Shown piece after piece: positions 54,547 to 64,000 of a stretch of DNA of 64,000 nucleotides. Each line of letters opens with the position of its first letter. Within the stretch, counting starts at the first letter, position 1. Below the pieces are notes generated by a model, which was not told the origin of the DNA, ran no database searches, and saw only the letters and a list, made by a program, of their open reading frames with translations. The translations under genes were made by a program, and so were the position numbers. Origin of the DNA: Anastrepha obliqua (Eukaryota; Arthropoda; Insecta; Diptera; Tephritidae); contig NC_072896.1 of the NCBI RefSeq assembly GCF_027943255.1, positions 122,047,879-122,111,878 of the forward strand, in the 5' to 3' direction.

Positions 54547-54848
54547 TGTCTACGTTCGTCGCGAAAAAACAGCTTTTGCGAGAAGTCGCCTTCATTATTA
54601 CCTTTTAAGGAAAAGTGCAGCTTAAACGTGTCGTATATTCATCAATACTTACGATAATCACACCCCATCTAATACAACTTGTAAAGAGTGGTTTCGACGC
54701 TTCCAAAGTGGCAACTTCGACGGGAGTGATAAAAATCGCGAAGGGGCACCGAAAAAATTCAAAGATACTCAGCTACAAGAATTATTGATGATGTGTCTAA
54801 AGAGTTGGATGTTGACAGATCAACCGTCGGTGAACGCTTGCACTCGAT
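54547..54848 (+). pseudogene. mariner transposase, N-terminal part
   Basis: MSTFVAKKQLLREVAFIITF from 54547, frameshift, then CKEWFRRFQSGNFDGSDKNR, GAPKKFKDTQLQELL and (shifted) SKELDVDRSTVGERLHS, broken off at 54848. These are the two HTH motifs of a mauritiana-like mariner (compare STCEYWFRRFKSGDFH and DKSTVCKRLKAMG at 7535-8088). Confidence 0.8.
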
Positions 54849-56063
54849 TCGCGGTGCCGAAATACCTGCAAAAAATCATATCAAGCTACTTTGAAAACAG
54901 GCTCTTGCTTTATGATACTGACAACGGAATAGGCACATATAAAGTAACTGGCGGTGTCCCACAGGGCTCGGTGCTTGGCCCAACTCTTTGGAATGCTATG
55001 TATGACGGTATCCTCAAGCTTGAGCTTCCTGAAGATGCTGGGAGTACTCATTGGCTCGAAAATGACCTTTCAGCATCATTTACAGTCAGTCAGTGAAAAA
55101 GCCGTAAGAATAAATAACGCGTTGACTAGACTAATGCGTAATACTGGCAGCCCTCGCGCAAGTATACGAAGACTCCTGTTAACAGTCACAAGCTCAGTGA
55201 TTCTGTACGCAGCACCAATCTGGGCAAACACAAAGCCATCGTACCTCCAACACATACGAGCCACATACAGACTTGGCGCCCTGCGAGTAGCCAGTGCCTA
55301 TCGCACTGTCTCAGATGACGCAATCCATGTGATAACGGGAATGGTGCCTATCGACCTTCTCGCGGTTGAGATGTATAGGTTGCATAATACCATTGGGCAG
55401 AAACCGTCGAACGTGGATAAAAAGGAAGAAAGGCTGCGAACAATTGAAGAATGGCAGATACGATGGGAACAATCCGAGAAAGGTAGGTGGACCTTTGAAC
55501 TGATTCCAAACATTGCGAGGTGGATTGAGCAAAAACACGGAGAAATTGATTTTTGTATCACACAGTTGCTGAATGGACACGGTTGCTTTAAAGCATACCT
55601 ACATAGGTTCCATCTTGAGAACGACCCGTACTGCCCGCAGTGCCCCGAAGAACAAGAAACGGCGAGGCATATCTTGTTCCAATGCCCGCGGTTTATTAAT
55701 GAGCGAAATATACTTGAGGGAGCGTTTGGTGAAAACATAAGTGAGACAAATCTTATCCCACATATGTGCGAAAGCGAAGAAAACTGGAAAATTACATGTG
55801 TAGTGGCCGCAAATATCATGAAGAACCTTCAATAGGCGGAATATTCACGTAGGTCCCTAGAAAGAGCTCCTTAACACAATATACAGAACGGAATGACAAA
55901 AACAGACGATTGAGTAATAATATACTCACAACGGCCTCCTGACGTACTACTTAACGGTGAAGTTCCAGGAGGACATACCGTAGGACATGAGGGGGGGTTT
56001 AGTTGGGTTAAAGTCCCACACTACGGCTTCGGCCACAGGCTTTTGATGCTTCCCCTCCTCCAC

Positions 56064-56092
<29 letters not shown>
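54849..56092 (+). mobile_element. R1-type retrotransposon insert with A29 tail and 7-bp target duplication
   Basis: 5'-truncated insert of 1244 bp. ACTCGAT occurs directly before it (54842-54848) and at its far edge (56092-56098, the first A shared with the tail). The poly(A) tract is 29 long (56064-56092). Contains the RT-to-C-terminus part of an R1-clade ORF2 and about 230 bp of 3' UTR. Confidence 0.88.
54850..55835 (+). pseudogene. R1-type ORF2 remnant
   Basis: Reverse transcriptase end of an R1-clade element. The first frame reads VPKYLQKIISSYFENRLL, GGVPQGSVLGPTLWNAMYD (RT motif before the catalytic box), LKLELPED. Then an internal deletion with a frame change removes the YxDD box and resumes at LGVLIGSKMTF; from there to TAG at 55833 the frame is open: LTRLMRNTGSPRASIRRLL, LGALRVASAYRTVSDDAI, TQLLNGHGCFKAYLHRFH, CPQCPEEQETARHILFQC. 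The Cys/His cluster is intact. Without the catalytic Asp pair the copy cannot reverse transcribe. Leftward open frames over this stretch are shadows. Confidence 0.88.
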
Positions 56093-56095
<3 letters not shown>

Positions 56096-56767
56096 GATGG
56101 GAATGGTCAAGAAAGCAGGTAACTTGGTTCCACATATCGAGAGACGTTTGGTGACGTGTGATATGCTGCTTGAACGGCAGGAACGAGAAGGTGAAATATT
56201 TTCTGCATCGCATCGTCACTGGCGATGAAGAATGATCTACTATCATAACCCTACGCGTCGAAAAAGTTGGAGCCTGCCAAGTGAACCAGGTCCATCGACA
56301 GCGAAAACAAATATTCATGCTTCAAAGGTTATGTTGTACATCTGGTGGGATCAGAAGGGTGTCATCTATTATGAACTCTTTAATCATCGCAAACCATCAC
56401 TGGCAATCGTTACCGACTGCAGCTAATTCGTTTGAATCGAGCTCTCAAAGAAAAGTGGCCGGAGTGGTGCATGCGCGGTAGACATGATATAATCAGCAAA
56501 ATCAGTGCTGCATGACAACGGCAGACCACACGTTGTTAAATTGGTTCCAAAGTATTTAGAGGGACTGAATTGGGAAGTCTTGTCCTACCCGCCGTATACC
56601 CCAGGCATTGCTCCTTCGGATCACCATCTGTTCCGGTGTATGAAGTCAGCCCTTATTGGAGAACGGTTCACTTCTTACGAGATCATCGCAAACTGGCTCA
56701 ATGAATGGATGGAAGTCAAAAGAACTCGAATTTTTAAGAAAGGACGGAAGCTCAGTCCCATACCCAA
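56093..56767 (+). pseudogene. mariner transposase, catalytic part
   Basis: Directly after the insert: SMGMVKKAGNLVPHIERRL, VTCDMLLERQEREG, then shifted FLHRIVTGDEE (first Asp) with stop, ITLRVEKVGACQ-type shifted sequence, MLYIWWDQKGVIYYELFNH, a frameshifted linker, LHDNGRPHVVKLVPKYLE (second Asp), YPPYTPGIAPSDHHLFRCM (third Asp) and WLNEWMEVKRTRIFKKGRK up to the terminal repeat. The usual C-terminal LPERW...DGQYF is missing: the right end follows at once. Several frameshifts. Confidence 0.82.
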
Positions 56768-56769
56768 TA

Positions 56770-57595
56770 ATTTAAATTTTCTACTCACCAGTGTTTTTTT
56801 ACTCTGAGTGCCGATATCGAAAATAATTTTTCTTCATATAAAAATCACTGTTTCAATAAATTTATTTTTTTTTATGCTCGAGCACTGCCAAATTTGACTT
56901 TCAAATGAATTTTTTGCGAATCGGAATAAGTCAAAGCTAGCATATATTATATATTTAATTTTGGGAAATCCAATTTTTAGAAAATTTTTCTTTTTGTACT
57001 TTGTAGACAATTTTTTTTTTTTGCCCTGCCAAAGGACGATACTGCGTATTAGCGAGTTAAAAAGAAATAAGTAAATTATAAGTTTGACTTATTTTTGATT
57101 GGATTGTTTAGCATTAATCTGGTTTTGACAGGCTGTAAGAAATAATGCATTTTTAGATTATTAAATAAATAAATAAATACATATAAATATATATCCTTTT
57201 CCCAAATAATATGGCACGTTTACTAGGAAATACGATTTCTACATTGCGTGGTTCATACAACTTTCTATTTTTTTGTTTTTTCATAAATATGTTATTTTGA
57301 CAGTGACAGCTCTTTTCCGCTGAAAATATTAATAGAAAGTCAAATCTTATAAATATTGATTTTTTATATTTTTTTACAACTTCTTTAGAAGTCACTGGAT
57401 CGCACTGCATTTACCATATGGCACTGCTGGCATATATAGCCAGCATTTAACGAAGAAAGAAAAAAGTGGACACTGCATCATCTATTACAGTACACCGCAA
57501 CTATGACGAATAACGAATTGTGTTAACACAATTGGCGAACAACAAAGCAACGAACGCTGATTGATAACTGTGAATTGCATATTTTTCAGTAGCAA
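56770..57595. other. intergenic, no gene seen
   Basis: AT-rich with short poly(T)/(A) runs and AATA-type microsatellite near 57162-57190. Nothing recognised. Confidence 0.4.
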
Positions 57596-57600
57596 TTCAA

Positions 57601-57816
57601 ATGAAATCCAATGAATGTCACGTCACATTTTGCAAATCGTTACCGAGAAAGAACTCCCGTTTATTAAGTCCGCTGCGTCTGGTCGAAGACAACGAAACCC
57701 ACTTTGGATTAATTGACGTTGTAAATGCGGATGCATCGCTGAATGGTGAACTCATTTCAATTACGAGACTATTGCCTGTACATACATGCGAAATCAACGG
57801 GGAAAGCTGCCAGTGA
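57601..57816 (+). CDS. hypothetical 71-codon open frame, possible exon
   Basis: MKSNECHVTFCKSLPRK to TGA at 57814-57816. Mixed composition with balanced codons and no tie to any mobile element here: LLSPLRLVEDNETHFGL, IDVVNADASLNGELIS, LLPVHTCEINGESCQ. A pyrimidine-rich TTTTTCAG at about 57585 could be a splice acceptor just before the start. I do not recognise the protein. With no second exon or homologue known, it could be chance. Confidence 0.2.
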   Translation: MKSNECHVTFCKSLPRKNSRLLSPLRLVEDNETHFGLIDVVNADASLNGELISITRLLPVHTCEINGESCQ

Positions 57817-57819
57817 TGA

Positions 57820-58125
57820 GCTTGAAAAAATGAATGAATGGATGGATAAATGGAAATGTGGATACTGGGGGTATATAAATAAATTTGCAAACACAGGCGG
57901 AAATGTAGTAAAACTAGCTTGATTGTGTTCGACTGACTTTGAGATTTATTTATGTATAATAATTCAAGATATTTTAAAGTGCTAAATATAGTTATAACTA
58001 ACAAAAGTTGGGTTTTCTTCTTTATCCTTCTAAAGTATCAGTTTTAGTTATAAGCGAGAATATCTTTATGATCTTAGAAAATGTGATAAATAAAAATAAA
58101 TATTTAAACACGAATGATCTATTAC
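57820..58125. other. intergenic, no gene seen
   Basis: AT-rich sequence with ATAAATAAA-type words; nothing recognised. Confidence 0.35.
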
Positions 58126-58129
58126 TTTG

Positions 58130-59490
58130 ATTAAGCCTGTGACTTTCTTTTCTAATAGGACAGTTGACCGTCGGTGTGGAACTTTAACCCTAACTAAAAC
58201 CTCCTCTCGTCCAAACGGTTGCTCCTCACGAATGCTGTTAAGTAATGCGTCGGAAGGCCGTTATCGAGTACTTTTGCTCAGATCGTCAGTCTATGTGAGT
58301 ACCGATAACTGTCCGATGTTCACGTTGAGGCAGTTATTCGCTATTTTCAGTAGCCTCCTGTGCTGGTGTTATTGTCTGAATTCCCCCCCCTTATGTGCAT
58401 TCCTCCCCACGGTACATTTTTGTTATATGCGCTGCAGCTACGTTAAAGGTACGTCATTTTTCTGCCTTATCACACATTTGCGCTTTGGGGTTCACGGAAA
58501 ACCTTGAGAAGTTGGTTTCTTTCGTTATCAACGCAAGACCGAAATAATAAAACGTGGCTTGCACTCTCTAGGGCGTCAGGATAGACAGGACAAAAAGGCT
58601 AGGTTTCCAAATGAGAGCGGTGCAAATATTCCTTGTAACATCCATGGCCATTCAGCAGTTGTGTTACATAACAGTCAACCTCTTCCTGATTTCTACCAAC
58701 CCATTTCGCAATGGCCGGTATTAGATTATAGATCCAGTCGAGTCTTTGTTGAATACTCCCAGCGCTGTTGCCTTTCTCTTATGGTACGTTTCAGCTCCTC
58801 TTTTTTAACGCCGCAAGACTTATTTTTCCCTATTGGCTTGCACAACCTCTTCAGCTACACGATGAGCAGATAAATTGGGATTTTGCGCGATATTACGGCT
58901 ATAGCATCGCCGGAAATCGTCTAGTAAGCGCCCGTGACTCTTAACGCGCTAAGTCTGTGTGTCGCTTTTACTTCCTTTATAAAAGATTTTTTCACATCGG
59001 TCCATATCGGTGCTCCATAAATTTTAACAGACGTGGTAACTAAGAAAAGTAACTGATGTTTTGCTTCGCATGGTCCTCTTATATTGGCATAAGTCTTGAT
59101 AGGAATTTATGAACTCGTTACGCCTTTTTGCTAACTGCTGCAAGCTGATGACAACTCCCAAATACTTTAAGTACTCGCCCACAGTGATGATCAACTTCTC
59201 GCGCGCCTTCATCGTGCTATGCTGGACCACCTCCGTCTTCTGCACTGCAAGCTCTAACTTTGCCTATATCAGCCACTTCTGTAGGCGCAAAATGGCATCA
59301 ATTCACTTTATTCTCAGAGCGTCGAGACGTTTGTCAACGATCTCCAACGCGATACCGTCTGCATAACCAACGAGTGTTACTCCTGTAGGAGGATTGAGTC
59401 TCTCTAGAGAGTCGGCCCCAGTGCAGAACTTTGCGGTACGCCGCCTGTCAGAATCCTGTTCTTAAAATAGGCGCCAATAATTCCCAGTAA
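58130..59490 (-). pseudogene. R1-type ORF2 remnant, RT to C-terminus
   Basis: Leftward frames in order: YFKNRILTGGVPQSSALGPT (RT motif), TGVTLVGYADGIALEIVD (catalytic box, YADD now YADG, about 59350), LAVQKTEVVQHSTMKAREK, ITVGEYLKYLGVVISLQQL, then post-RT decay, RLDWIYNLIPAIAKW, TQLLNGHGCYKEYLHRSHLE, and RNQLLKVLRNPKAQM with the Cys/His cluster heavily eroded. Same order as the insert at 54849-56092 (QLLNGHGCFKAYLHRFHLE) but keeping the RT box lost there. Many frameshifts. The rightward frame 58127-58507 is a shadow. Confidence 0.75.
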
Positions 59491-59494
59491 GTAA

Positions 59495-60244
59495 GTAAGG
59501 ACCTTAAATTCTGAGATTGCACCCATTAAGTGTGCCTAGTTCGCCGAATTTAACGCTCACCAGTGAGCCTATGACTAAGGCTATAGCTATGACCATGACT
59601 GAGTTTAAATTTATACTCCTTAACCAGCTATTTCACTTATTTCACTCTAACTTTCGCTACTTCCAAACTCATTTAAAGCTACCCAAAAATTGCATTAAAA
59701 CAAAGTCTATTATTATCCCACCTGTTTCAAATTATTTGATATTTTACTCTAATTTCATTTATTGTACTCGTATTAAAAATTAAACAAATTTTACTTAAAC
59801 CCAACCAGTAGCGAACTAGCCGACTCGCCTCGGGAGAGATTCGTATTAATATCAGCGCGCATTCATATTTTACTCGTGGTCATGCACACACACACACATA
59901 AAATCGGTTATATTCATTCGCTGTGTGACAGAAATTTAAATGCAATTCTGTCAAGAAATAATTTCATTATTGCAATTGGCATCCGCGAATATTCCTAGTT
60001 ATATGTGTGGGGGTGTGTGTGTGTGCGTGCGCATATCAATGACCACGAAAGTAAAAATACAAAATTTCCACGCACATTTGATTTTCATATAATTTTGCTT
60101 CAGAAAAACTGGTCACTGCTATGTACAGTGTGTCACATAAGAGCGTAGTCGCGGGCTTGCAAGAGATTTTAATAATTATTCAGAAACTTTTACAGCGGAA
60201 TGCATTGCTTTATTTGTAGCCTTCAAAACCTTCAGAACTACGGA
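59495..60244. other. intergenic; GT/CA microsatellites
   Basis: No gene. CA tract at about 59886-59900 and GT tract at about 60010-60030. Confidence 0.45.
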
Positions 60245-60245
60245 A

Positions 60246-60470
60246 CAAGTTGGCACAAAATTAATTAGGCAGTTTTGGTTTTGATTAACGCTTTTGCTAA
60301 ATAAAAAACAAGACGTTTTGAGTACTGGAAATTTTTATTTCGACCTTTACGCGGATGTCTGTTTGTATACTGCAGCTGTTTAGTTCACAAGTGTGAAATA
60401 AAATTGGCACACGGCACCCTTTGCAGAAATTATAAATCTTCCGAAGGGTGACTAATTTTGTGCCACCTTG
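60246..60470. mobile_element. MITE, complete copy
   Basis: A 225-bp non-coding element with inverted ends: left CAAGTTGGCACAAAATTAAT, right (reverse complement) CAAGGTGGCACAAAATTAGT. Internal words AGTTTTGGTTTTGATTAACG, TTTTGCTAAATAAAAAAC, GCAGCTGTTTAGTTCACAA and GCAGAAATTATAAATCTT are shared with partial copies at 10745-10850, 37180-37235, 38797-38945 and 45271-45355. Target duplication unclear. Superfamily not assigned. Confidence 0.8.
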
Positions 60471-60599
60471 TATAACTAGCAGTTGCTCAGCAAGCACATA
60501 TTATTTTCCGTAACCTGTCATATTCGAGACATTTGTAGGTTGGTGGGTTTAAGTGGTGGTTTACGAAAAATCCAATTAGCGCTTCCGCACCATTCTTTT

Positions 60600-61135
60600 G
60601 TTACATCGTCACTGCCAGCAAGTTATGCGACTATTCTTTCTCGACTATAACCAGAAAGGGATACCAATTTTTGCTGATTGCTGACTTATGAGCCAGAAGT
60701 CAATTATCACTGCCGTGAGTCTCCATGTGACCCGTCGTTTCATGTTTATCAATGGTGACGGTTGTTTGTCGTCTGATCCTTCATCTACAATCCGCGATTC
60801 GTAGATATTTTGACGAAATCGTATTCTTGATTGCACCCAATGGTGTGAATACCAATTTTGCAAGTTCCTTATTTATGGCAGATCCCCCTCTTGCCAGCTC
60901 ATCTGTTTTTTATTATCTTCAATGCCCCTACCTCCCGGCATCCAGATTAAGGTAACTTTACGATTCACGCTCAAGGTGGTAAGGCTAGTCCTGCTTTGTT
61001 CTACCAGTTTAGAGGTTGTGATGGCCAAATACAGTGCCTGGATTGCAGCTTGGCTATGCGAAAGGTATTGCCTTTAAGGAATCCCGGTGGTCTAGAGCTC
61101 GAAAATTTGGGATTCTTTCAGGACTTTGTTTACAA
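60600..61135 (-). pseudogene. RNase H fragment of a non-LTR retrotransposon
   Basis: Leftward: SHSQAAIQALYLAITTSK (second Asp block, SDSQ now SHSQ), LTTLSVNRKVTLIWMPG, GRGIEDNKKTDELARGG (normally GH.GI.GN..ADELAR, with His lost) and SAINKELAK. Connector sequence follows to about 60600. Frame changes in the block around 60920. Inactive. Confidence 0.7.
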
Positions 61136-61139
61136 TTAA

Positions 61140-62960
61140 AAAAAATGAAAACAGATATTTAGGTTTTTTGGGCTTTGAATTTAACTTCTCCCAAAATTAA
61201 AAAAAGGCATTTTTTCTTTAATTTTAATAATTTAAAAATGGCGCTGAAGTTGACCCTCCCGAAACATTGGACCTAGATGGTGTTGTCAATTTCGGCTCTC
61301 TTATTTATCTGAAACACAAAAACCAAAAAATTATTAAACAGAGTAACTATAGCTATGTCCCGCTATTGTCCCCGAATAAAAAAAAATTGACAAAATTTCA
61401 GATGGTTCGGTTGAATATTTTTTTTTTTTTTTTTGACAACACCAGGCCGAAAAAACGAGTTTTAAGATAATTGAGTTTAGAGTTTTAAAGACGAATCTGA
61501 CTCTACCTGCTAAAACAGTTGTAGAATCGAAAATACTAGGTATATCCTTCGAAAAATTCCGCCCAGAAGACACTGCAAGCATTAGGAAGACGCACAGATT
61601 TTTAAATGCAAGGTCTATTGGAATATACATAGACTGTAGTGTCGAAGTCATTTATTGAAAGTTCTTACTCCATTCCTTTTCAGATGAAGAAGAGAGTGGC
61701 AAAATTCCTATTGAACTCCATTGGGACGATGTAATCACTCTTCCACGAGGTGGACTGAGTTTTTTCCTTCCAGCGACACGCTTCATTTAAGCTAAATGCA
61801 CTCATGGTTGCCATTTTCTTGATATGCAGATCTATCGGAATTACCTGTGTCAGCGCATTAGGAGCCTCTCTAGGACATTATCTAGTTGCACTAACCATTT
61901 CGAGGCATATTTTACTGAAGATTTTCAGCGGATGTTTAAGTAAACTACACGAATTAATCGGGTGAGCTACTTTTAAGGATGTGAAACTTGACTTGGGTTC
62001 TAAGCTTTTTGATGAAATTAGCAGAGAGCTATTTTGATGGCTAGTCAACATTTTTCTTCTTTCACTAACTGCACGCATTTTGACATATTTTTCACTTAAC
62101 AGTGGCTTTTCCAAAGTAAAGAAAATCTACGAATAGTTTTTAGTGCTATTTTCACACTTTTTTCTTTCCTAATCTGCTGCGAACCGACTTGGAAAAAAGC
62201 TCGCTGAATATAACTGATTGAAGCACGCAAGCATGAAAACGAAGAAGACTTCCGATAATGGCAGCTCCAATTTTTTGTGACACACTGTACTGTTCATGTG
62301 TATTTTCGTATTTATTGCTCGCAGTGCTCACGATTAATGGAATTACTGGCATAAGTGGGAGCTTCCGATGTCCAGCAGCAGAACAACTTGCAGTCGAGAA
62401 TGTGTTTGTATTAATAGCTGGAGAAGCCCAATTGCAAAGCCATGTTTGTGCGTAAGTATGCGATTAATTGGTGAAGTTATGATCGATTGGATTGGCAGTT
62501 GCAATATGCCGTTGTCACTTTGCCTGCGTTGATGGATATTTTCGCACACCTTACTTGACAGCTGCTGGCTGTTCCAATTTTCAGTTGAAAATAAAATTCA
62601 AACTAGAAGCATAAAACACAAATGCTATCCTCTTTTTCAGTACATATGACAAAGCTTGAATAAGACTTTCAGCATTGAATTTTCATACTGTTTTTTGGAT
62701 TTACTCAGGAACTTGAATGTGCTTAATAAAGACAACTGAAACAAGAAGCGAAGATATGGCTCAACTTTATATGAAGGGCATGCAGGGCCCTTGCCTCTTT
62801 CCTTGGAGAATCACATTTAGTTTTATTTCTCGGTAACAAATATATGAATTCATAAGTTACGAAATTTTGAATGCGTTATATTCCATAGACCAGAAAGAAC
62901 AAAAGGTAATTTGTCACATAGGAAGGCAAGAAATCAATTCGGGAATTCAGATTGAGATAT
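61140..62960. other. intergenic, partly protein-like traces
   Basis: At about 61520-61660 and 61680-61760 the + strand gives LGISFEKFRPEDTASIRK, THRFLNARSIGIYIDCS and KIPIELHWDDVITLPRGG. These look coding-like but match no family I know; frames are broken. A T-run lies at 61419-61433. The rest (61900-62960) is unremarkable. Confidence 0.3.
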
Positions 62961-62964
62961 CGAA

Positions 62965-63643
62965 AGTATACCTATGAAACCGGAATTTTTCAAAATGCTT
63001 CGAAATGCACTGTAATTATTTCATTCAAAGAAGTGATCATTGGCAATGGAGGCCTCTGTTATTGCTCAGCTAATTTTTAATGGCTCAGCAAAAAAATATT
63101 TCGCCTTTGCGATCAAATCAAACAATCCATGTCTTTTTAATTTTTCCCAAGAAGCGAAACTCGGTTTTGCATCTACTTGGAACGATAAATTGGAGCTAAG
63201 TTTGGTGAATAAGTCGAATAAGGCATTGCTTTTCAACTAAGTGCCTCCACTATTTCCCGGACATCCTGGTTGAAGTGAAGAAAAATCACCTTATGCTATT
63301 TTTTTGTTTTTTTTTGTTTTTGTATGCCGAGCGTCTTTAGAGCAAACCAGGCCATTATGTGTTTAATTTGTAGCGCTAGCCTTAAATGTAAATAGCGTCA
63401 CTTAATTTAAGAGTCTCACGCCAGATCACAAAATTGTAAAAAAATGAGCACAGCTGTCCGCTCTTTCCCACAAAAATCGAAAAAATGAAAAATGGCAAAA
63501 GAAAAAATTTATTGTAAGAAATTTATAATGTTGTGAACTGAGTGTTGTAGGCTGAGCACAAAACCATCGAAGCAAGTGGCAAATTTATTTCAAATAGTCA
63601 TAAACTGATAAATATGAGAAATTTCCGGTTTCATAGGTATACT
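62965..63643. mobile_element. putative 679-bp element with 21-bp perfect inverted ends
   Basis: AGTATACCTATGAAACCGGAA at 62965-62985 (21 bases, spelled here in two words AGTATACCTATG and AAACCGGAA) is exactly complementary to 63623-63643. The interior has no transposase; the longest frame (63040-63240) has no recognised motif. It looks like a non-autonomous terminal-inverted-repeat element. A target duplication is not evident. An RTE fragment follows directly. Confidence 0.55.
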
Positions 63644-63654
63644 ATTAATTTTTC

Positions 63655-63880
63655 TTGATTGGTGCAATAACCGCTTAAGCGATTTGGCCGAGTTTAACAA
63701 AGCGCGGCTGTCGCTTGTTTCTCGCGAAGCCAAGTCCTTCTCCATCCGATCTTTCCAACTCAGCCTTCCTCTGTTACCACCAGCTGGACCACATCGAATA
63801 CTTTCAGATTCGGAGCATTTTGATAACGTGACTTATTTGGATGACATGACCCAGCCAACGAAGTCGCCTCCAATGATTAA
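63655..63880 (-). pseudogene. RTE-type ORF2 C-terminal fragment
   Basis: Same region as 33185-33870 by its nucleotide words: CGCTTAAGCGATTTGGCCGA, TTTAACAAAGCGCGGCTGTC, GAAGCCAAGTCCTTCTCCAT, ACCACCAGCTGGACC and CATGACCCAGCCAACG. Translating leftward gives the GHV, PAGG and W..LA type segments with deletions between them. Confidence 0.75.
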
Positions 63881-64000
63881 AAAATTATTTTACTTTATTG
63901 CATAAAAAATCGATTTTTTGGTTCACGTAAAACATAGTATTTTTCCGTAATAGTTTGGCGGATATCATAAAATATATATAAAATTTTAGAAATCCCGATT

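Larger units (their letters stand above)
54410..56767 (+). mobile_element. mariner element interrupted by an R1-type retrotransposon
   Basis: Ends match as inverted repeats: left TTGGGTATGGGAATAAGTTA, right (reverse complement) TTGGGTATGGGACTGAGCTT, with TA at 54408-54409 and 56768-56769. The mariner itself is about 1.1 kb; 1244 bp belong to the insert at 54849-56092. Transposase sequence resumes in frame on the far side of the insert. Confidence 0.85.

Noticed and set aside
55298..55832. 173-codon minus-strand open frame
   Set aside because: Antisense shadow of the R1-type ORF2, which is clearly the coding strand.

Overview
This is eukaryotic, AT-rich DNA from an insect, most likely a higher fly and plausibly a tephritid fruit fly. 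The evidence is the mixture of element types: several mauritiana-like mariners, a Tc1-type element, DD41D-spaced mariner relatives (a group first known, from memory, in Ceratitis), a tRNA-derived SINE, a Helentron-like remnant, and RTE-, R1-, CR1/Jockey- and I/LOA-type non-LTR retrotransposons. Species cannot be fixed without a search. There is no rRNA, tRNA, CRISPR or operon structure, and I found no host gene that I can defend. The window reads as an intergenic or very large intronic transposon graveyard. The single clearly intact protein-coding gene is a 359-codon transposase at 34626-35705.

Layout. 1-6 kb: retrotransposon tails, a deletion-derivative DD41D element (2101-3004), a SINE scrap and an R1-type remnant. 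7-10 kb: a nearly complete mariner (6974-8260) and a second, 5'-broken mariner whose first catalytic Asp is Val. 10-17 kb: RNase H, CR1-type and RTE remnants, then a DD41D-type element split by a non-LTR insertion with a 14-bp target duplication. 17-22 kb: two Tc1-type copies, a SINE with a 17-bp target duplication and an R1-type tail. 23-32 kb: a second DD41D deletion derivative, foldback repeats, retrotransposon tails, another SINE, a mariner with a doubled end and a pogo-like fragment. 33-40 kb: an RTE tail, the intact DD41D element inserted in an I/LOA-type remnant, and a second I/LOA-type remnant flanked by MITE pieces. 42-43.6 kb: a 1.5-kb nested palindrome (foldback element). 44-51 kb: a mariner half and a DD41D-type half meeting at a MITE piece, a degenerate ~70-bp tandem array, and a Helentron-like element with an endonuclease remnant. 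53-56.8 kb: a mariner interrupted by a poly(A)-tailed R1-type retrotransposon. 58-64 kb: R1 and RNase H remnants, a complete MITE, a 21-bp inverted-repeat element and an RTE tail.

How the parts relate. The elements form nested layers that give relative ages. Removing the DD41D element plus one TA rejoins the retrotransposon frame. Removing the R1-type insert plus one copy of a 7-bp duplication rejoins a mariner frame. Removing a non-LTR insert plus one 14-bp duplication rejoins a DD41D-type element. Two separate ~900-bp DD41D derivatives share the same early stop codon and nearly the same internal deletion, so a broken template was probably mobilised in trans. Clade names for retrotransposon scraps come from motif memory and are less certain than the structures.
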